From an uncultured Lachnospiraceae bacterium (lineage in GTDB: Bacteria > Bacillota > Clostridia > Lachnospirales > Lachnospiraceae), in assembly GCA_947591155.1 (NCBI GenBank), contig CANQDA010000010.1:34108-98107 (forward strand): a stretch of DNA of 64,000 bases, given 5' to 3'. The notes under the pieces were generated by a model. It did not search any database and was not told where the DNA came from. It saw nothing but the letters and a program-made list of their open reading frames with translations. The position numbers and the translations under genes were made by a program. This document shows positions 59,480 through 64,000 of this stretch, one piece after another (position 1 is the stretch's first letter; each line of letters opens with the position of its first letter).

Positions 59480-59553
59480 GCGCAGGATGACATAAATGCA
59501 GGACGACGTAGGATGACGTAAATGCAGGATGACGTAAATGCAGGACGACGTAA
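59480..59553 (+). repeat. 16-nt direct tandem repeats between spoIIIAD and spoIIIAE
   Basis: Imperfect units of ATGCAGGAYGACGTAA, about 4 plus a partial. Confidence 0.85.
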
Positions 59554-59568
59554 ACAGATGGAGGGGAC

Positions 59569-60819
59569 ATGAGATGGATCGTGCTTCTGGTGATACAGGC
59601 GACGTTGTTAGCGGCCTGGAACTGTCCGGGCAGGGCTGCGGACTCTGTGAGGGTTGCGGCGGAGGAAAAGCAGGGGACGGAAGCAGCAGACTCTGTAGCG
59701 GAACCGGGACAGCAGGAAGACGCGCAAAAAGCGGAACGTTCGCCGGAGGAGGATGGTTTGCAGGGGGTCACGGATGAGCTTGAGGCTTACCTCGATCTGG
59801 AGGAGATTCAGGCAGAGTTTCGGGAGCTTGCGGGGGATGATGACTTCTCGTTTTCCGAAACGGTATTCGGTCTGCTGAAAGGGGAGATACCGTTTGCGCC
59901 CGAACAACTTCCGGCGATGATCGCGGATCTTTTCCTCGGGCAGCTGCGTCGGCAAAAGCAGATGGCGCTGCAGATTCTGGTGATCGTCCTGGCGTCTGCG
60001 GTCTTCTCGAACTTTGTGAAAATCTTCGACAGCAGCCAGATCGCGGACATCAGCTTCTTCATGATGTATCTTCTGATCTCGACGCTTCTGATGCGCGCTT
60101 TCCTGGCAATGAACCAGAGCGTCGTGCAGACTTGCGGCGCGCTCAACCGCTTTATGCAGGTTTTGCTGCCGTCCTATCTCGTGACGGTGGTCCTGAGCTC
60201 AGGGACGGTCTCGGCGGTCGGGTTCTATGAGATCACGCTGCTCGGGATGCAGTTTTTGCAGACGCTGATCGTCCGTGTAATCCTGCCGGTCATCAATTTC
60301 TATCTGGTGCTTCTGCTCCTGAACCAGATGACGGCGGAGGACCATTTTTCGCGACTAGCCGAGCTGGTCGAGACGGTGGTGCGGTGGGTGACAAAGAGTA
60401 TTTTCGGCATCGTCGTCGGGCTGCAGGCCGTACAATTGCTGGTGGCGCCGGCGCTCGATTCTCTGAAAAACTCCGCGCTGCATCGCCTCGCGAAGGGAAT
60501 TCCGGGGATCGGGAGCATGCTGGACTCCGCGGCGGAGACAGTGGTCGGTTCGGCTGTGGTAGTGAAAAATGCGGTCGGGGTGGCCGGGATGCTCGCGCTG
60601 GCGGTTCTGTGCGCCGTGCCGCTGCTGAGGCTGCTGGCTTCGATTTTGCTGTTTCGACTGCTGTGCGCGCTGATTCAGCCGGTCAGCGAGAAGCGTATGG
60701 TGGAGGGGATCGCAAGCATCTCGCGAGGGGCCGTTCTGCTTTTGCAGATTCTTGCGACAGGGATGTCCATTTTCGTCATCTCGCTTGCGATGATCACGGC
60801 CGCGATTCGCGGCGGTTAA
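59569..60819 (+). CDS. spoIIIAE: Stage III sporulation protein AE
   Basis: Polytopic protein; operon position; LNQMTAEDHFSRLAELVETVVRWVTKSIFGIVVGLQAVQLLVAPALDSLKN. Confidence 0.94.
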   Translation: MRWIVLLVIQATLLAAWNCPGRAADSVRVAAEEKQGTEAADSVAEPGQQEDAQKAERSPEEDGLQGVTDELEAYLDLEEIQAEFRELAGDDDFSFSETVFGLLKGEIPFAPEQLPAMIADLFLGQLRRQKQMALQILVIVLASAVFSNFVKIFDSSQIADISFFMMYLLISTLLMRAFLAMNQSVVQTCGALNRFMQVLLPSYLVTVVLSSGTVSAVGFYEITLLGMQFLQTLIVRVILPVINFYLVLLLLNQMTAEDHFSRLAELVETVVRWVTKSIFGIVVGLQAVQLLVAPALDSLKNSALHRLAKGIPGIGSMLDSAAETVVGSAVVVKNAVGVAGMLALAVLCAVPLLRLLASILLFRLLCALIQPVSEKRMVEGIASISRGAVLLLQILATGMSIFVISLAMITAAIRGG

Positions 60820-60830
60820 GGAGGAAAAGG

Positions 60831-61424
60831 ATGTCGCAGTGGCTGAAAAACCTGACTGGATGCCTGTGCATCCTGACGGTCCTGATGCATCTGGTCCCGA
60901 ACAGGAAATTTTCGAGATATGTGCGATTCTACGGAGGACTGCTGTTTTTTCTCGTGGCGGCGGGACCGATCTGGAATCTTTTCGCGGGGGAGGGAGAGCT
61001 GGAGCGCGTTTTACAGCTTTCGTTTTTGAAGGACGATTATTACGACCTGGAATCTTCTGTGGCAGGTATGGCCGAGCTGAAAAGCGATCGCATCATGGAG
61101 GCGTACCGCGGCGAGATCATACGGCAGATCCGTGAGACCGGCGCCGCGTACGGCCTTTCGATCTCAGACATCGGACTCACATTTGACGAGGATGACGCGT
61201 ATCGGCTGACGGAGATCTCGTTCTCCGTCGGATCGGCGGAGGAGAACAAAGCAGTGGGGCAGGATCCGGACGGAAACGCGTTGCCTGAGAAGACGCCGGG
61301 ACAGGAGACGTGGACAGAGACTGTTCAGGAAAACGCGGTGGAGGATGTGCGGCGCGAGATCGCAGGCGTCTACGCGCTGAATCTGAGCCGCATCCATGTC
61401 AGGGGAGAGGAAACAAAGCGATGA
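60831..61424 (+). CDS. spoIIIAF: Stage III sporulation protein AF (track ORF over-extended at 5' end)
   Basis: MSQWLKNLTGCLCILTVLMHLVPNRKFSRYVRFYGGLLFFL; RBS aaggaggaaaaggATG. Confidence 0.92.
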   Translation: MSQWLKNLTGCLCILTVLMHLVPNRKFSRYVRFYGGLLFFLVAAGPIWNLFAGEGELERVLQLSFLKDDYYDLESSVAGMAELKSDRIMEAYRGEIIRQIRETGAAYGLSISDIGLTFDEDDAYRLTEISFSVGSAEENKAVGQDPDGNALPEKTPGQETWTETVQENAVEDVRREIAGVYALNLSRIHVRGEETKR

Positions 61425-61996
61425 AAAAGTGGATCGACAGGGTGAAAAATCTGAAAAAGGAACAGCTCATGATCCTGCTGCTGTGCGGCGTACTCCTTTT
61501 GGTGATCGCGGTTCCGACAGAAGATTCTTCGCGCTCACAGAAGGCCTCCGAGGTACAGGCGGAGAGTGGAACGCAGAGCGAAACGGCGGAGGACGTTTCT
61601 GTAAGCAGGACCCGGCAACTCGAGAGACAACTGAAGTCGATCCTGAGCAAAGTGGAAGGAATCGGAAAGACGGAGGTCATGTTGACAATAAAATCGGGCG
61701 GGAAAAGGATCGTGGAGAAGGATCTGGAACAATCCCAGGGAAAGGAGGAAAATCAGGAGGAGAACGCGGCGGCGGTCTCAGACCAGGCCAGCAGCAGCGA
61801 GAATACGGTATATCAGAGGGACGCTCAGGGCAATGAGCGCCCGTACGTCACGGAAGAGCTCGCTCCGGAGATCGAGGGCGTCCTGGTAATCGCGCAGGGG
61901 GCCGGAAACGCCTCGGTCGCAGCGGAGATTACTGAGGCGGTAATGGCATTATTCGGGGTCGAGGCGCATAAAATCAAAGTAATGAAGATGGAATGA
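61421..61996 (+). CDS. spoIIIAG: Stage III sporulation protein AG
   Basis: LERQLKSILSKVEGIGKTEVMLTIKSGGKRIVEKD, VLVIAQGAGNASVAAEITEAVMALFGVEAHKIKVMKM. Confidence 0.93.
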   Translation: MKKWIDRVKNLKKEQLMILLLCGVLLLVIAVPTEDSSRSQKASEVQAESGTQSETAEDVSVSRTRQLERQLKSILSKVEGIGKTEVMLTIKSGGKRIVEKDLEQSQGKEENQEENAAAVSDQASSSENTVYQRDAQGNERPYVTEELAPEIEGVLVIAQGAGNASVAAEITEAVMALFGVEAHKIKVMKME

Positions 61997-62006
61997 GGAG
62001 GACAAA

Positions 62007-62678
62007 GTGAAACGCATCTTTAAAAAGAACCAGATCATCATTACGGCACTTGCGATCATGATCGCGATCGCGGGGTATCTGAACTATTCAGGTACGATTC
62101 TCAAGGACAAGGCTGACACGGCGAGCGCGGGTGACAACACTGTGCTGGTGACAGACGGGGAGGACTACGCGGATACATACACGGACACGTACTCGGACAT
62201 TGTGAGCATGGACGCCGACGTCGTGGAGGAGGATTCGACGGGCGGGACGGACGGCCCGGACGCCTCAGTCGGAGAAGCTGTGCTGGCAAGCTCTACGGTG
62301 AGCGACAATCTGCTGGCGAAGGCAAAGCTGAACCGTGAACAGGTGCGCGCGAAGAGCAAGGAGACACTGCTCGAGGTCATCAACAACACGAACGTCGCGG
62401 AAGAGCAGAAGCAGAACGCGATCCTGGCGATGACGGACATGGCGCAGAACGCGGAGATGGAGGCGGCGGCGGAGCTCCTGCTTGAAGCGAAGGGCTTTGC
62501 AGGGTGCGTGGTGAGCATTACGGACGAGAGCGCCGACGTAGTGGTGAACGAGACGGACCTCGGGGATGCGCAGCGCGCCCAGATCGAGGACATCGTGAAG
62601 CGCAAGACGGAGATCGCGGGCGAGAACATCGTGATCACGGCGAAGAGCACGGCGGATGAGTCTGTTCCCGCCAAGTGA
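62007..62678 (+). CDS. spoIIIAH: Stage III sporulation protein AH
   Basis: FKKNQIIITALAIMIAIAGYLNYSG; RNNTNVAEEQKQNAI-type; AAELLLEAKGFAGCVVSITDESADVVV. Confidence 0.93.
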   Translation: MKRIFKKNQIIITALAIMIAIAGYLNYSGTILKDKADTASAGDNTVLVTDGEDYADTYTDTYSDIVSMDADVVEEDSTGGTDGPDASVGEAVLASSTVSDNLLAKAKLNREQVRAKSKETLLEVINNTNVAEEQKQNAILAMTDMAQNAEMEAAAELLLEAKGFAGCVVSITDESADVVVNETDLGDAQRAQIEDIVKRKTEIAGENIVITAKSTADESVPAK

Positions 62679-62904
62679 GCAGACTCTGATGCAAACACCC
62701 GTACAGGGATCGGTAATGTTCGAGGGGCGGACCGCAACGGGAGAAAACGGTTTTGCTCCGGGCTTTGCCGATTCCCTGCGCGGGCGTTTGTGTGTTGTGG
62801 ACTGATCGGAAATGCAAATGTGTGCTTTGCCTGCCGCGGATGAAATGCAAAATATAGGGTTTCTTTTTGCAGTAGTTTGTGATAAACTTAAATAAAATGA
62901 ACGT

Positions 62905-63843
62905 ATGATAGGAGAAGCTATGAGAAGCACGACACTCGTAATCATGGCGGCGGGGATCGGCAGCCGCTTCGGACAGGGAATCAAGCAGCTCACATCCTTC
63001 GGACCGTCCGGGGAGATCATTATGGACTATTCCATCTACGACGCGATGGAAGCCGGATTTGACCGGGTCGTCTTCGTGATCCGCAGAAGTATGCTTGAGG
63101 ATTTCAAGGCGGTGATTGGGGACCGGATCGCGGGACGTGTTCCGGTATCCTACGCCTTTCAGGAGATGGAGGATCTTCCGATCGGATACGCGGTGCCTGA
63201 GGGCAGGACGAAGCCCTGGGGGACCGGTCAGGCGATCCTTGCGTGCAGGGACATCGTGAAGGAGCCCTTCGCCGTGATCAACGCGGACGACTATTACGGG
63301 AAAGACGCGTTCCGGAAAGTGCATGATCATCTGCTGTCCGTGGACTGGGAAGGGCAGGGGAAGTATCGCTTCTGCATGGCCGGTTTTGTCCTGAAGAATA
63401 CGCTGTCGGAGAACGGCGGCGTCACGAGGGGACTCTGCCGTCTGAACGAGGCGCATGTGCTCACGGAGATCTGTGAGACGAGAAACATCGTGAAGACAGA
63501 GGACGGAGCGGCGGTGGAGCGCGCGGACGGCAGTGTGGACAAGCTTGATCCGGAGACGCTGGTATCCATGAATTTCTGGGGATTCACACCGGACTTTATC
63601 GATGAGCTCGCCGGAGGATTTGAGTGTTTTCTCGGAAATCTCGCGGGAAAAGAGACAACGGCGGAATACCTTCTGCCGACGATCGTGGACGGCCTGCTCA
63701 AGGAGGACCGCGTGGATCTGACCGTCCTGCAGTCGAACGACCGCTGGTTCGGCGTGACTTATCAGGAGGACGTGCCGTATGTGAAGCAGGCGTTCGCCGG
63801 ACTGGTGGAGCGCGGCGTATATCCGGGGAAACTGTTTGCGTGA
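62905..63843 (+). CDS. Sugar-phosphate nucleotidyltransferase-family protein
   Basis: TTLVIMAAGIGSRFGQGIKQLTSFGPSGEIIMDYSIYDA, GTGQAILACRDIVKEPFAVINADDYYG. Confidence 0.88.
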   Translation: MIGEAMRSTTLVIMAAGIGSRFGQGIKQLTSFGPSGEIIMDYSIYDAMEAGFDRVVFVIRRSMLEDFKAVIGDRIAGRVPVSYAFQEMEDLPIGYAVPEGRTKPWGTGQAILACRDIVKEPFAVINADDYYGKDAFRKVHDHLLSVDWEGQGKYRFCMAGFVLKNTLSENGGVTRGLCRLNEAHVLTEICETRNIVKTEDGAAVERADGSVDKLDPETLVSMNFWGFTPDFIDELAGGFECFLGNLAGKETTAEYLLPTIVDGLLKEDRVDLTVLQSNDRWFGVTYQEDVPYVKQAFAGLVERGVYPGKLFA

Positions 63844-63925
63844 CGGAGATGTCCGCGCGGCAGTGTCGAAAGATGGGCGGGATTTGTTTTTCACGGCGTG
63901 AGGCTGCCAGAAAGGCATAGAAAAA

Positions 63926-63999
63926 TCGGGGCAACAGGATTTGAACCTGCGACCTCTCGGCCCCCAGCCGAGCGCGCTACCAAGCTACGCCATACCCCG
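63926..63999 (-). tRNA. tRNA-Pro(GGG)
   Basis: Minus strand CGGGGTATGGCGTAGCTTGGTAGCGCGCTCGGCTGGGGGCCGAGAGGTCGCAGGTTCAAATCCTGTTGCCCCGA; folds as cloverleaf, loop CTGGGGG; CCA not encoded. Confidence 0.95.
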
Positions 64000-64000
64000 A

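Noticed and set aside
59480-59553. CRISPR array
   Set aside because: 16-nt units are contiguous with no unique spacers and no cas genes in the window.
60384-60830. 5' part of the 346-aa ORF overlapping spoIIIAE
   Set aside because: Arg/Gly-rich out-of-frame extension; the real spoIIIAF start is ATG 60831 with a strong RBS.

Overview
Firmicutes (Clostridia/Lachnospiraceae-like) chromosomal window. Left flank: galE and a GGGtGRT/NifU-like pair. Centre (~3.1-38.8 kb): a Wzx/Wzy-type capsule/exopolysaccharide locus with a FlaA1/PglF-like dehydratase, a Wzz-like protein, glycosyltransferases, UDP-hexuronic acid genes, an EpsG-like polymerase, a flippase, PglE/PglD/PglC-like genes, an O-antigen-ligase-like protein and rfbD. 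Inside this locus sits an unusual ~16 kb acyl module (two ACPs, FabH-like KAS III, two SDRs, AMP-ligase, LuxE-like, LuxC-like, a malate/lactate-dehydrogenase-like enzyme, split transketolase, type II thioesterase, carboxyltransferase, FabD). It is preceded by an XRE-HTH protein fused to a degenerate RmlA-like domain. Right flank: a cell-wall-binding amidase, ilvN-ilvC-leuC-leuD, a SpoIID-like protein, YihY, a T-box plus pheST, a histidine phosphatase-QueA fused ORF, a candidate type I toxin-antitoxin locus missing from the ORF track, nrdG, dUTPase, arcC, the spoIIIAA-AH operon with a sigma-E-like promoter, a nucleotidyltransferase and tRNA-Pro(GGG). The main candidates for new biology are the acyl/LuxCE/transketolase module, the HTH-pseudoRmlA regulator, the candidate type I TA locus and the phosphatase-QueA fusion. 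All family calls come from reading motifs; no database search was run.
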